DNA from: Roseomonas gilardii subsp. gilardii
GTDB taxonomy: Bacteria; Pseudomonadota; Alphaproteobacteria; Acetobacterales; Acetobacteraceae
Reading direction: 5' to 3'
Assembly (NCBI RefSeq): GCF_023078375.1
Contig: NZ_CP095554.1
Coordinates: 1,240,001-1,304,000, forward strand
Length of the DNA stretch: 64,000 nt
The notes beneath the pieces were generated by a model. It worked only from the letters and a program-made list of their open reading frames with translations. It was not told where the DNA came from and ran no database searches. Numbering within the stretch: the stretch's first letter is position 1; each line of letters opens with the position of its first letter. The position numbers were made by a program, and so were the translations under genes. Shown here one piece after another: positions 27,278 to 36,462 of this stretch.

Positions 27278-27306
27278 CTGGGGGAGAGGCAGGGCCTCTC
27301 CCCCAG
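27278..27306. terminator. Second perfect hairpin of repeat copy 2
   Basis: A 13-bp perfect stem (CTGGGGGAGAGGC / GCCTCTCCCCCAG) with an AGG loop lies between the convergent siderophore operon and murJ. It could terminate transcription from either side. Confidence 0.5.
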
Positions 27307-27368
27307 GGCTGGCCGTGAAGGGCAGCGCCGGAGGTGGCGCGCGAAGCGGCGCGGGGTGGCTTTGCGGA

Positions 27369-28919
27369 TCAGGCTGTCGCGGCGGCGGCCTTGCCTCTCC
27401 GGCGGCGCAGGTTCCGCAGGTCGCGCAGGTCGAGTGCTCCGAGGAGATGGGCGGTGCCGAAATAGGTGGCCGTGCCGGCGGCGACCAGGGCCAGGAGGCG
27501 GACCACCCGCAGGTTTTCGGCCGGGAAGAGCAGGGTGGAGAGGCCCCAGAGAACCAGCATCATCACGCCAGCCGCCAGCAGCATGCGCGGCACGCGGCCG
27601 CGCAGCCGCCGGTCCGGGTGCCAGGCGCCGCTGCGGTACAGCAGGAAGGCCAGCGCCCCGGCATTGACCCAGGCGGCGATGCAGGTGGCGAGCGCCACGC
27701 CGACATGGGCCAGGAACTGGATCAGGATCAGGTTCAGCACGAGGTTCAGCACCACCACGGCGATGCCGATCCGCACCGGGGTGCTGGTGTCGCCGCGCGC
27801 GAAGAAGCCGGGGGCGAAAGCCTTCACCAGCACGAAGGCGGGCAGGCCAACCGAATAGGCGGCCAGGGCATGGGCGGTGGCCAGGGCGGCCTCGGCCCCG
27901 AAGGCGCCGCGCTGGAAGAGGGCCTGCACGATCGGGCCGGCGGTGATCCACTGCGCGGCCGCCGCCGGGATGGCCAGGGCCAGGGAGAATTCCACCGCCC
28001 TGTTGAGCGTGCGGTGCGCCGAGAGTGGCTGCCTGGTGCGGAACTGCCGTGCCAGCATGGGCAGCAGGGCGGTGCCGACCGCCGCGCCGATCACGCCCAG
28101 CGGCAACTGCGCCACCCGGTCGGCATAGTAGAGGTAGGACACCGCGCCGGCCGGCAGGAGGGTGGCGATCAGCGTGTCGATGGCGAGGTTGAGCTGGGTG
28201 ACACCGGCGCCGAGGACACCCGGCAGCATGCGCCAGAGCACGGTCTTCACATCGGGGGTCAGCCGCGGCATGCGGGGCAGGAGGAGCATGCCCTTCCGCG
28301 CCGCGACGGCCCAGACCATGGCGAGCTGCGCCACGCCGGAGGCCATGACGCCCCAGGACTGGGCATGGCCGGGCGTGGCGACATGGGGCGTGAGGCCCAG
28401 CAGGGCCACCATGGCGAAGAGGTTGAACAGGATCGGCGCCGCCGCCGCCGCGGAGAAGCTGCCCAGCCCGTTCAGCACGCCCGAGACCAGTGCGGTCAGG
28501 CAGATGAAGAACAGGTAGGGGAAGGTGATCCGCGTCATCTCCAGGGTCAGTTCCCAGCGCAGCGGATCATCGTTGAAGCCGGCGGCCAGGACGGTCAGCA
28601 CCTGCGGCATGAAGATCCAACCCAGGACGGTCAGCAGGGCCAGCCAGAGGGCGAGGAGGGTGCCCATGCGCTCGGCCAGGAGACGGGCAGCCCCGGGGCC
28701 CTCCGCCGACAGCGTGGCGGCGAAGGCGGGGACGAAGGCGGCGTTGAAGGCGCCCTCCCCGAACAGGCGGCGGAACAGGTTGGGCAGCTTCAGCGCCACG
28801 AAGAAGGCGTCGGCCACCGGGCCGGCGCCCATGATGGCGGCCACCAGCATGTCGCGGGCGAAGCCCAGGATGCGGCTGAGCAGCGTCCAGGCGCCAACGG
28901 TGAGGATGCCTTTGAGCAT
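27369..28919 (-). CDS. murJ: Lipid II flippase MurJ
   Basis: MurJ flips the peptidoglycan precursor lipid II across the inner membrane. The 516-aa protein is almost entirely hydrophobic, with about 14 predicted membrane helices. It starts MLKGILTVGAWTLLSRILGFARDMLVA, the MVF/MurJ family signature, and continues with DAFFVALKLPNLFRRLFGEGAFNAAFVPAF. ATG 28919 was chosen because family similarity starts there. It lies downstream of trpS on the same strand, 311 bp away, with a hairpin between, so it may have its own promoter. Confidence 0.95.
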   Translation of the reverse strand: MLKGILTVGAWTLLSRILGFARDMLVAAIMGAGPVADAFFVALKLPNLFRRLFGEGAFNAAFVPAFAATLSAEGPGAARLLAERMGTLLALWLALLTVLGWIFMPQVLTVLAAGFNDDPLRWELTLEMTRITFPYLFFICLTALVSGVLNGLGSFSAAAAAPILFNLFAMVALLGLTPHVATPGHAQSWGVMASGVAQLAMVWAVAARKGMLLLPRMPRLTPDVKTVLWRMLPGVLGAGVTQLNLAIDTLIATLLPAGAVSYLYYADRVAQLPLGVIGAAVGTALLPMLARQFRTRQPLSAHRTLNRAVEFSLALAIPAAAAQWITAGPIVQALFQRGAFGAEAALATAHALAAYSVGLPAFVLVKAFAPGFFARGDTSTPVRIGIAVVVLNLVLNLILIQFLAHVGVALATCIAAWVNAGALAFLLYRSGAWHPDRRLRGRVPRMLLAAGVMMLVLWGLSTLLFPAENLRVVRLLALVAAGTATYFGTAHLLGALDLRDLRNLRRRRGKAAAATA

Positions 28920-29230
28920 GGGTGGGGCGCGTTCCCTCTCTGCCGAAACGCGCCTGATACAGGCGCAATAGGGCGAGAAACAGCCCATGGGTCAGGCTGT
29001 GGGCTCGAAGGCCCTTTCGCGGCCGCGGCCTTCCCACGGGGGAGGCGGGTTTGCCGGGGGGCGGGGCTGGTTTGTTAAATCTTCGTATCCTGCGCCAGGC
29101 CGGGCGGAAGGGCGCTCCGGGGCTCACCCCAAGGGAGTGACCCAGGGTGCCATGGGCGGCGCGGTTCCGGGGCGGCCAGGGCCATCGCCCGGCGGCCGGG
29201 GAGGGGGCATCGCGGCCCCCTCCCGGTGCC
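28920..29230. other. Gap between trpS and murJ
   Basis: I see no gene in these 311 bp. The sequence holds a trpS-proximal hairpin (29199-29224) and a short AT-rich patch around 29070-29090 (GTTTGTTAAATCTTCG) that may belong to a murJ promoter on the minus strand. No clear promoter could be assigned. Confidence 0.35.
29199..29224 (-). terminator. Hairpin downstream of trpS
   Basis: A perfect 10-bp stem (GGGAGGGGGC / GCCCCCTCCC) with a 6-base loop lies 6 bp after the trpS stop on the minus strand. There is no U tract. Confidence 0.5.
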
Positions 29231-30232
29231 TCAGCGGGGCGGCAGGAAGCCGACCAGTTCCTCCGCCCGGCGCACGATCGGGTCGGCGATGCCGGCGGCC
29301 TTTCCGGCGCCCCGGCGCAGCGCGGCATCCACGGTGGCCGGGTCGTCCAGCAGCCGCTTCATCTCCGCCTGGATGGGCGAGAGCTTCGCCACCAGCGCCT
29401 CGGCCAGCACCTCCTTGAAGGCGCCGAAGCCCTTGCCGCCATGCTCGGCCAGCACCGCATCCGCCGTGCTGTCGGTGATGGCGGCCAGGATGCCGACGAG
29501 GTTGCGCGCCTCGGGCCGCGATTCCAGGCCCCGGGTCTCGGAGGGCAGGGGCTCGGGGTCGGTCTTGGCGCGGCGGATCTTCAGTGCCACCGTGTCGGCA
29601 TCGTCCGTCAGGTTGATGCGGGACTGGTCGGAAGGGTCCGACTTCGACATCTTCTTGCTGCCGTCGCGCAGGCTCATCACCCGCGCGGCGACGCCCTGGA
29701 TGCGCGCCTCGATATGGGGGAAGAACTCCTCCCCGTAATCGTGGTTGAACTTCTGGGCGATGTCATTGGCCAGCTCGATATGCTGCTTCTGGTCCTCGCC
29801 CACAGGCACCTCGGTGGCGTGGTAGGCCAGGATGTCGGCCGCCATGAGGTTCGGATAGACGTAGAGACCGACCGAGGCGCCCTCGCGGTCCTTGCCGGCC
29901 TTGTCCTTGAACTGCGTCATGCGGTTCAGCCAACCGATGCGGGCCACGCAGTTGAAGATCCAGGCCAGCTTCGCATGCGCCGGCACATGGCTCTGCACGA
30001 AGAGGATGCAGCGTTCCGGGTCCAGGCCGCAGGCGATCAGCGCCGCCGCCATCTCACGCGTCTGCCGCGCCAGCTCCTTCGGGTCCTGCCACTGGGTGAT
30101 GGCATGCTGGTCCACCACGCAGAAGAGCGAGGCGTCGCCATGCTGCATCGGCACCCAATTGCGGATGGCGCCGAGGTAGTTGCCGAGTGTGGGAATGCCG
30201 GAGGGCTGGATGCCCGAGAAAACACGCTGCAT
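29231..30232 (-). CDS. trpS: Tryptophan-tRNA ligase
   Basis: This enzyme charges tRNA-Trp. The 333-aa protein is a class I synthetase of normal bacterial length. It has the HIGH-equivalent PTLGNYLG near residues 14-21 after FSGIQPSG, and the KMSKS loop in [10 protein letters not shown] near residue 195. The motif [15 protein letters not shown] lies between them. ATG 30232 starts exactly at the conserved [11 protein letters not shown]. The nearest downstream gene on the strand is murJ. Confidence 0.96.
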   Translation of the reverse strand: MQRVFSGIQPSGIPTLGNYLGAIRNWVPMQHGDASLFCVVDQHAITQWQDPKELARQTREMAAALIACGLDPERCILFVQSHVPAHAKLAWIFNCVARIGWLNRMTQFKDKAGKDREGASVGLYVYPNLMAADILAYHATEVPVGEDQKQHIELANDIAQKFNHDYGEEFFPHIEARIQGVAARVMSLRDGSKKMSKSDPSDQSRINLTDDADTVALKIRRAKTDPEPLPSETRGLESRPEARNLVGILAAITDSTADAVLAEHGGKGFGAFKEVLAEALVAKLSPIQAEMKRLLDDPATVDAALRRGAGKAAGIADPIVRRAEELVGFLPPR

Positions 30233-30529
30233 CGGGGGTGGAGACCGGAGCTCTTGTGGATGGAGCGGCGGTCTTCCGCCCCCGGGGCGCCGGCGTCAAG
30301 GGTGGTGCCTTCCTGACGCGACCGGAGGGGGAGGGTGCGGGGCGATGCCTTCCTGCCCCATGACAGGCCGCCGGCGTGGTCATGACGGGATGGCAACATG
30401 GCATGTGGCCTGCTTGCCGGGCATGGGGCGACCGGATCGTTCCGGCAGGGGAGCATGGGTTCACGGACCAGGCATCTCCTGCCAGCCTGCGCTCCGGCCC
30501 CCGCAAGAGGCGCCGCAGGAGAGAACGGC

Positions 30530-31951
30530 ATGAAGAATTCCGAGCAGATCTGGCAGCTCGTCGAGGAACACCGGCAGGATTTCGAGGGGCTCAGCGACCG
30601 GGTCTGGGAGATGCCGGAGCTGAACTTCCAGGAGAAGCGCTCGGCGGCGGAGCATGTCGCCATGCTCCGGGAGAAGGGGTTCCGCGTCACCGAGGGGCTC
30701 GCCGGCATCCCGACGGCGGTGATGGGCGAGGCGGGCGAGGACGGCCCGGTGATCGCCATCCTCGGCGAGTACGACGCCCTGCCCGGGCTGAGCCAGGAGG
30801 CCGGGGTGGCCGAGCACCGTCCGCGCCCGGGCGAGCATGCGGGCCATGGCTGCGGCCATAACCTGCTGGGTGCCGGCGCCATGCTGGCCGCCGCGGCGGT
30901 GAAGGACTGGCTGGCGGCGAACGGGGTGAAGGGGCGCGTGCGCTACTACGGCTGCCCGGCCGAGGAAGGCGGCGCGGCCAAGACCTTCATGGTGCGGGAT
31001 GGCGTCTTCGACGATGTGGACATCGCCATCTCCTGGCACCCGGCGCCCTTCTCGGGCGTGAACCCGGCGCATTCGCTGGCGATCCTGCAGGTGGACTACA
31101 GCTTCACCGGCCGTTCCTCCCACGCCGCCGCCGCGCCGGAGCTGGGGCGTTCGGCGCTGGATGCGGCGGAGCTGATGAATGTCGGCGTGAACTACATGCG
31201 CGAGCACATGCCGAGCAGCGCGCGTATCCATTATGCCTATCTCAATGCCGGTGGCATCGCGCCGAATGTGGTGCAGGGCACGGCGAAGATCCGCTACCTG
31301 ATCCGCGCCGCCGAGCTGCCGGAGCTGCGCAAGCTGGCGGAGCGCGTGGAGCGGATCGCCCAGGGCGCCGCGCTGATGACCGAGACCACGGTGGAATCCC
31401 GCGTGGTGAGCGGCATGAGCAACCTGCTGTCCAACACGCCGCTGGAAAAGGCGATGTACGACAATTTCCAGCGCCTGGGCGCGCCGGAATTCGACGAGGC
31501 CGACCGCGATTTCGCCCGTGCCATCCAGAAGACCGTGCGGCAGGAGGATATCGTGGCCGCGCATCGCCGCTTCGGCCTGCCGGTGACGGAGGCGCCGCTC
31601 TGCGACCGCATCGCACCGCTCGACGCGCCGCCGCCGCCCAGCGTCGGCTCCACCGATGTGGGTGACGTTTCCTGGGCCGTGCCGACGGTGCAGGCGCGGG
31701 GCGCCACCTATGCCGTGGGGACGCCGGGGCATTCCTGGCAGCTCACGGCGCAGGGCAAGACGCCCTATGCGCACAAGGGCATGGTGCATGTGGCCAAGGT
31801 AATGGCGGGCACGGCGGTCGATGTGCTGCGGAATCCGGAGTTGCTGTCCCAGGCCAGGGCCGACCACCAGGCGCGGCTGGCGCGCACGCCCTATGATTGT
31901 CCGCTGCCCGCCGGGATGAAGCCTGTCTTCGACATGGCCGAAGGCGCCTGA
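30530..31951 (+). CDS. M20 family amidohydrolase (AbgB-like)
   Basis: This 473-aa metallo-amidohydrolase of the M20D type resembles p-aminobenzoyl-glutamate hydrolase subunit B. Metal-binding signatures are GEYDALPG, HAGHGCGHN (near residues 102-110), AEEGGAAK and ISWHPAP. The dimerisation domain carries FTGRSSHAAAAPELGRSALDA. AGGAGAG precedes ATG 30530. It stands alone, 297 bp after trpS on the other strand, and is followed by a hairpin. The substrate, probably an N-acyl or p-aminobenzoyl amino acid, cannot be fixed from the sequence; no AbgA or AbgT partner is nearby. Confidence 0.85.
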   Translation: MKNSEQIWQLVEEHRQDFEGLSDRVWEMPELNFQEKRSAAEHVAMLREKGFRVTEGLAGIPTAVMGEAGEDGPVIAILGEYDALPGLSQEAGVAEHRPRPGEHAGHGCGHNLLGAGAMLAAAAVKDWLAANGVKGRVRYYGCPAEEGGAAKTFMVRDGVFDDVDIAISWHPAPFSGVNPAHSLAILQVDYSFTGRSSHAAAAPELGRSALDAAELMNVGVNYMREHMPSSARIHYAYLNAGGIAPNVVQGTAKIRYLIRAAELPELRKLAERVERIAQGAALMTETTVESRVVSGMSNLLSNTPLEKAMYDNFQRLGAPEFDEADRDFARAIQKTVRQEDIVAAHRRFGLPVTEAPLCDRIAPLDAPPPPSVGSTDVGDVSWAVPTVQARGATYAVGTPGHSWQLTAQGKTPYAHKGMVHVAKVMAGTAVDVLRNPELLSQARADHQARLARTPYDCPLPAGMKPVFDMAEGA

Positions 31952-31968
31952 AAGGGCGTGGCCGGGAT

Positions 31969-31994
31969 GAGGTCCGGGAGAAAGACCGGACCTC
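31969..31994 (+). terminator. Terminator-like hairpin after the amidohydrolase
   Basis: A perfect 9-bp stem (GAGGTCCGG / CCGGACCTC) with an 8-base loop is followed by GTTTCG, 17 bp after the stop codon and between convergent genes. Confidence 0.55.
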
Positions 31995-32137
31995 GTTTCG
32001 GGAATGCCTGGGCAGGCCGGGGGCGGGCCGGAGCTGCACCGGCGCCATGGACGGGGCGTGGCACCGGGTGGCAGGCCCGCCAATGGCCCGCATCCAGCGC
32101 CCCCAACCGCAGGAAGCGCTGTCAGGCTTCGTCTCTG

Positions 32138-33628
32138 TTAAGCCGATGCCCCCATGCGGCCGATCTCACCCGCATCCTGCAGGCTCCACGCCTTCCAACA
32201 GAGGTCCAGAAGCTGTCTGCTGCGATCCGCGGGGAGAATGCCTTCGGTCTGGCCCATGAACTTCTCGACGAGTTGTTGATCGGACATGGGGTGCAGCTGG
32301 CTTCCTACGGCGTGCTCGACGAAGACATGCATCGTGCGGCCGTCGTTGAGCGTCACGACCATGTCGGCCTGATCCGGCTTGATGGCAGGGTCCACCGTGG
32401 CCTCGACCTTCCTGCGCAAGCTTACCACGGTGGGGTCCTTCACGGCGGCATCGGTGAAAGCCTGTTCACCCGCACGGCCCGTGACCAGTGCGATAGCCAC
32501 GGCATGGAAGATGCTGAACTTGCCCTCCAGCCCGGTGCGCGGCTCGGTCTTGCCCATGAGATTGAGCACGAGCGGGTGGACCTTCAGCGCTATGGAGCGG
32601 ATGTCATCGGGCTTGGGGCTGTTGGCGTTGCGCAGCTGGATGGCGGCGTCTATCGAAGGATGGGCGACGATACCACAGGCGAAGGGCTTGTAGGTGTTCA
32701 GCGCCAATTCGTATCGCTTGCCCAGATCCCCTGTCACTTCATCCCAGTTGCGTCGCGTGCTCAGTGCTTGCCCCCAGCCGTCGAAGCCTTCGATCGCCAC
32801 ATCCGAGGCGGTATAGCCTTGCTGCGCCAGCAGGGCTGCGATCATCCCGTTCTGCGCGGCCCTGCCGGGATGGAAGCTTTTTGTGTCGGTGCCGAACTGC
32901 ACCTTCAGCCCCACCGGCTGTGTCGCGGCCAAGCCCATTGCCCAGGTCATGCGCTGTTCATCCAGCCCCAGAACGCGCCCTATGGCAGCCGCGGCGCCGA
33001 AGACGCCCGTGGTGCCGGTGATGTGCCAGCCCATGGCATAGTGTTCGGGGAACACCGAGTTCCCGATCCGGCACTCGATTTCACATCCCAGGGTCAGCGC
33101 ATTCATGAAATCCTGGCCCGATATCGGCCGGAACTGCGCGAAGGCCGTCAAAGCCGAGGCTACAGGACCCGCCGGATGGATGATGGTCTTGAGATGCGTG
33201 TCATCAAAGTCCAGGACATGGGAACTGATCCCGTTGACCAATGCCGCATTCGGCGCATCCAGCCGCTCGGCGCGGCCAAACAGACAAGCCTGCTCCGGGC
33301 CGGAAAACGGCTTCAGGGCTGCCACAGCGCGGCCTGGAGCATCCTGGCGTGATCCGCCTACCGCGCAGCCCACCCAGTTGAGGAGGGTCCGTGTGGCTTC
33401 CTTGCGGACCGCTTCCGGCACCTGATCGGCCGGTGCCGATGCGGCGTAACGGGCGATGATCCTGGTGACGGGCGGGGGTGCGGAACCCTTCGGCGCTGTC
33501 CCGGGGGCCGTGGCGGATGCGGCTTGGCTGTCGCCCCCGCCCTGCTGCGGCTGCGCCAGCGCCGGGCGTGCAAGGGTGGCCGCGGCGATGGTGCCCATGA
33601 TGATGTTGCGACGGTCTGTGGCTGTCAT
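32138..33628 (-). CDS. MmgE/PrpD family protein with Tat-like signal peptide
   Basis: This 496-aa protein has the MmgE/PrpD fold of 2-methylcitrate dehydratase and iminodisuccinate epimerase: LLNWVGCAVGG, NAALVNGISSHVLDFDDTH, HPAGPVASALTAFAQ, GWHITGTTGVFGAAAA and SFHPGRAAQNG. It begins with TDRRNIIMGTIAAATLARPALAQP, a Tat-like leader, followed by a Gln/Pro/Ala-rich linker to about residue 50. Family members are normally cytoplasmic, so this one may act in the periplasm. It is divergent from a GntR regulator across a palindrome. By hand count, sampled lines here have lower GC (about 65%) than neighbouring genes (about 75%), hinting at acquisition. The substrate is unknown. A longer upstream start is possible but less likely. 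Confidence 0.85.
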   Translation of the reverse strand: MTATDRRNIIMGTIAAATLARPALAQPQQGGGDSQAASATAPGTAPKGSAPPPVTRIIARYAASAPADQVPEAVRKEATRTLLNWVGCAVGGSRQDAPGRAVAALKPFSGPEQACLFGRAERLDAPNAALVNGISSHVLDFDDTHLKTIIHPAGPVASALTAFAQFRPISGQDFMNALTLGCEIECRIGNSVFPEHYAMGWHITGTTGVFGAAAAIGRVLGLDEQRMTWAMGLAATQPVGLKVQFGTDTKSFHPGRAAQNGMIAALLAQQGYTASDVAIEGFDGWGQALSTRRNWDEVTGDLGKRYELALNTYKPFACGIVAHPSIDAAIQLRNANSPKPDDIRSIALKVHPLVLNLMGKTEPRTGLEGKFSIFHAVAIALVTGRAGEQAFTDAAVKDPTVVSLRRKVEATVDPAIKPDQADMVVTLNDGRTMHVFVEHAVGSQLHPMSDQQLVEKFMGQTEGILPADRSRQLLDLCWKAWSLQDAGEIGRMGASA

Positions 33629-33775
33629 GGCGTGTCCCTGGACGGTTTTCTCGTTGGAAGAGCGGCATGCCCGGCGTCTGGTGGCCGCCACGGATCGTGC
33701 GCGACAGGCCAGGAGCGCGCCGCCGATCGCTTCCAAGGCGACAGGTGATGCATGTCCTTTGCGCAGGATTATTAG

Positions 33776-33787
33776 ATTGTCGACAAT
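33776..33787. promoter_or_regulatory. Putative GntR operator
   Basis: ATTGTCGACAAT is a perfect 12-bp palindrome of the TTGTnnACAA type often bound by FadR-subfamily GntR regulators. It lies in an AT-rich patch 53 bp before the gntR start and about 150 bp before the prpD-like start. Confidence 0.6.
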
Positions 33788-33840
33788 AAGACAACTGACA
33801 ATTTGCTGGAAATGACCAGCCTGCAATCCTATAGGGCGGT

Positions 33841-34590
33841 ATGCCCGACCCGACCCGTTCGCTGGACCTTCTCCGCTCTCAAACTCTTGCGGGTGCGGTG
33901 GAGGAAGACATTATCCGCCAGATCAAGGCGGGCATCATCGTGGCGGGTGCCAAGCTCAACGAGGCTGATCTGGCTGAAGCCATGCAGATAAGCCGGGCGC
34001 CAGTGCGCGAGGCGTTTCGCTCGCTCGAAACGGCTGGGCTGCTCCGTTTCGAGAAAAACCGTGGCGTATACATCCGTGAAATCACGGATGAGGAAGCGGC
34101 AGAGCTGTATGCTGTGCGCCGCAACCTGGACGAGATGGCTGGGCGGCTCCTGGCTCCCAGGTTCACCGATCAACAGGCCAGCGAACTGGCAGCCATGCTG
34201 GAGGCACTGGAGGTGGCATCCATGTCAGGCGATGTGGATCGTTACTTTCCGCTCAACATCGCTTTCCACGACCGCCTGGTTGAAATGGCGGGCAACAAGA
34301 CCCTGCTCGGCTTCTATCGGCAGGTCATCGACCGCATGCATCTGCTGCGGCGCCGGGGCTTTGAAACCGACAGCAGCAGCGCCGCATCCCACAGGGAACA
34401 CTTGGCGATCCTGCGGGCCTTGCAGCTTCGGGATGCAGATGCGGCGTCCCGCGCCATGGGCCAGCATGTCAGCAACGGCTTCGAGCGGACCATTGGCGCC
34501 AAGCTGGCCATAGGGGGAGCCTGCCACGGCGCCCGGCGCTGGAAGCGTTCTGCGCAAGACAAAGCGCGAACACCAGGCGACAGCGGCTAA
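33841..34590 (+). CDS. GntR family regulator (FadR subfamily)
   Basis: This 249-aa regulator has a winged HTH at about residues 15-80 (GAKLNEADLAEAMQISRAPVREAFRSLE) and an all-helical FCD ligand domain at about 90-215 with the metal/ligand-type residues in NIAFHDRLVEMAGN and SHREHLAILRALQLRD. It is divergent from the PrpD-like gene and probably controls it through the palindrome at 33776. The last 30 residues (ACHGARRWKRSAQDKARTP) are basic and atypical of the family. GC content is lower than in flanking genes, as for its neighbour. Confidence 0.9.
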   Translation: MPDPTRSLDLLRSQTLAGAVEEDIIRQIKAGIIVAGAKLNEADLAEAMQISRAPVREAFRSLETAGLLRFEKNRGVYIREITDEEAAELYAVRRNLDEMAGRLLAPRFTDQQASELAAMLEALEVASMSGDVDRYFPLNIAFHDRLVEMAGNKTLLGFYRQVIDRMHLLRRRGFETDSSSAASHREHLAILRALQLRDADAASRAMGQHVSNGFERTIGAKLAIGGACHGARRWKRSAQDKARTPGDSG

Positions 34591-34621
34591 AGAATGACGG
34601 TCGCCATGGAGTGGCCGATCC

Positions 34622-34634
34622 TTCCGTGACGGAA
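34622..34634. promoter_or_regulatory. Palindrome upstream of the shikimate-dehydrogenase-like gene
   Basis: TTCCGTGACGGAA is a perfect 6-bp inverted repeat about a single G, 77 bp before the GTG start of the next gene. It could be an operator; no regulator is assigned. Confidence 0.3.
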
Positions 34635-34710
34635 TCTGCGTTTCGATCCGGAACTGGCCACCAGGGAGGCTGGCCACTAGCCTGGGCCGGGCCAACACAG
34701 GAGAGAGCCG

Positions 34711-35529
34711 GTGCTGCCGACCATCGACAAGGACACGGTGCTTTGCATGTCGCTCTCCGGGCGGCCGGGCAACACCGGCACCCGCTTCCACAACCACCTG
34801 TATCGGGAACTGGGGCTGAACTTCCTCTACAAGGCCTTCACCACGAAGGACCTGCCGGGCGCCATCACCGGCATCCGGGCGCTGGGCATCCGTGGCTGTG
34901 CCGTGTCGATGCCCTTCAAGGAAGCCTGCATCCCTTTCCTGGACAGGCTCACCGCCTCCGCGGCGGCGATCCGCTCGGTGAACACCATCGTCAACGATGA
35001 CGGGCACCTGACCGCCTACAACACGGACTACATCGCGGTGGAGACGCTGGTCGCCCGTCATGCCGTGCCGTCCGGGACACCCTTCGCCCTGCGCGGCAGC
35101 GGCGGCATGGCCAAGGCGGTGGCCTCGGCGCTGCGCGACGCGGGATTCCGCCAGGGCACCATCGTCGCGCGCAACGAGGGCACCGGCCGCGCCCTGGCGG
35201 AGAGCTGCGGTTATGGATGGCAGGCGGAGCTCGGCACGCTGCGCCCCGCCATGCTGGTGAATGTCACGCCGGTCGGCATGGCCGGCGGGGCGGAGGCGGA
35301 GGACCTGTCCTTTCCGGAGGACGCGGTGGTGGCGGCGGAGACCGTCTTCGACGTGGTGGCCCTGCCGGTGGAGACGCCGCTGGTCCGTCTGGCGCGACGC
35401 CTGGGCAAGCGGGTGATCGATGGTGGCGAGGTGATCACCCTCCAGGCGCTGGAGCAGTTCGTGCTCTACACCGGCATCCGCCCGGAGGAGGAACTGGTGC
35501 GCCGCGCCGCCGAGTATGCACGTGGCTGA
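34711..35529 (+). CDS. Shikimate 5-dehydrogenase-like protein
   Basis: This 272-aa protein is of the AroE/SdhL fold. The substrate site shows SLSGRPGNTGTRFHNHLY at the N-terminus and VSMPFKEACIPFLD with the catalytic Lys; the catalytic Asp region is NTDYIA, and the nucleotide motif RGSGGMAKAVASAL replaces the usual GAGGA. The C-terminus has GGEVITLQALEQFVLYTG. The substitutions (SMPFKE for TxPxK, RGSGG for GAGG) place it outside canonical AroE, in the SdhL/HI0607-type group. It may therefore act on shikimate poorly or on another cyclic acid. The GTG start at 34711 follows an AGGAGAG ribosome site. It is 16 bp upstream of the next gene. Confidence 0.83.
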   Translation: MLPTIDKDTVLCMSLSGRPGNTGTRFHNHLYRELGLNFLYKAFTTKDLPGAITGIRALGIRGCAVSMPFKEACIPFLDRLTASAAAIRSVNTIVNDDGHLTAYNTDYIAVETLVARHAVPSGTPFALRGSGGMAKAVASALRDAGFRQGTIVARNEGTGRALAESCGYGWQAELGTLRPAMLVNVTPVGMAGGAEAEDLSFPEDAVVAAETVFDVVALPVETPLVRLARRLGKRVIDGGEVITLQALEQFVLYTGIRPEEELVRRAAEYARG

Positions 35530-35545
35530 AGGGAAGGATCACGGC

Positions 35546-36160
35546 ATGACATCCCCCGGAACCCCGGATGCGGAGGAGATCCGCGCGCATTACGGCCAGC
35601 CCGATCCGCGCGTGGTGGCCAAGCAGCTCACCCGGCTGGATCGCCATGCGCGGGCCTTCATCGCCCTCTCGCCCTTCCTGGTGATCGCCTCGGCGGATGC
35701 GGAGGGGCGCTGCGATGCCACGCCGCGCGGCGATGCGCCGGGCTTCGTTGCCGTGCTGGACGACACGACCCTGCTGATCCCCGACCGGATCGGCAACCGG
35801 CGCGTGGACACGATGATGAACGTCGCGGGCAATCCGCGCCTGGGGCTGATCTTTCTTGTCCCCGGCATCAACGAGACGTTGCGGGTCAACGGCCGGGCGG
35901 CGATGACGCGGGATGCGGCGCTGCTCGCCCCGCTCGCCGCCCAGGGCAAGCCGCCGCTGGCCGGGCTGCTGGTCACGGTGGAGGAGGTCTTCTTCCACTG
36001 CGGCAAGGCCATGATGCGCTCCGGCCTCTGGGACCCGGGGAAGCAGGTGCCGCGCGCCTCCTTCCCTTCGCTGGGCCGCATCCTGGCCGACCAGCTGGCC
36101 GAGGATGCGGAGCGCAGCGAGGCCTGGCTCGCGGAAAGCTACAGCAAGCGGCTCTACTGA
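35546..36160 (+). CDS. Pyridoxamine 5'-phosphate oxidase-family flavin-binding protein
   Basis: This 204-aa split-barrel protein of the PPOX type matches the FMN-dependent MSMEG_1061-like group in pattern: SPFLVIASADAEGRCDATPRGD, LIPDRIGNRRVDTMMN, GLIFLVPGINETLRVNGRA, and a C-terminal VEEVFFHCGKAMMRSGLW. Such proteins bind FMN or related flavins and are probable oxidoreductases or protective proteins. ATG 35546 follows GGGAAGGA; an in-frame ATG at 35516, overlapping the preceding gene, is less likely. It forms a two-gene unit with the dehydrogenase-like gene upstream. The substrate is unknown. Confidence 0.83.
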   Translation: MTSPGTPDAEEIRAHYGQPDPRVVAKQLTRLDRHARAFIALSPFLVIASADAEGRCDATPRGDAPGFVAVLDDTTLLIPDRIGNRRVDTMMNVAGNPRLGLIFLVPGINETLRVNGRAAMTRDAALLAPLAAQGKPPLAGLLVTVEEVFFHCGKAMMRSGLWDPGKQVPRASFPSLGRILADQLAEDAERSEAWLAESYSKRLY

Positions 36161-36395
36161 GCGGCCGTCGGCCCCGGGGCGCTGCCTGAGTCCATGCCCA
36201 GGCCATTCACCATCCGCCCGTCCAGGACGGGAAGCGGGGTTTCCGTGCCCGTCAAGGCGCATCCGGATGGATGGCCGTGGTGTGGGCGCGGGTTGCCCAT
36301 GCGGAATCTGTCGGGCTTGTCATTTTCTGTGTCCTGATGGCGACACCTAGGTGTGATCCTGACGCCCGGATGGGTGGAAGAGCCTGGGATGATAT

Positions 36396-36410
36396 TGAGA
36401 TTGATTATCA
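36396..36410. promoter_or_regulatory. Fur-like box upstream of the siderophore receptor
   Basis: TGAGATTGATTATCA matches the 7-1-7 Fur form TGATAATnATTATCA at 12 of 14 defined positions. It lies 53 bp before the receptor ATG, in an AT-rich patch of the otherwise featureless 302-bp gap 36161-36462. Confidence 0.75.
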
Positions 36411-36462
36411 ACAGGCATAGGCGCGACCACGCATTCCGTTGCTTCATGGACGCCGCATCGAC

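Larger units (their letters stand above)
26984..27306 (+). repeat. Dispersed structured intergenic repeat, copy 2
   Basis: This gene-free region after the siderophore operon is the second copy of the element at 6556-6930, in opposite orientation. It begins, like copy 1, with a hairpin 22 bp after a stop codon, continues with the conserved block 27049-27153 and the exact 20-base match 27220-27239, and ends in a second perfect hairpin (27278-27306). The remaining bases to 27368 (end of murJ) show nothing further. Confidence 0.75.

Noticed and set aside
35516-35545. Earlier start of the PPOX-family gene
   Set aside because: The upstream ATG overlaps the preceding gene and lacks a good ribosome site, whereas GGGAAGGA precedes ATG 35546.
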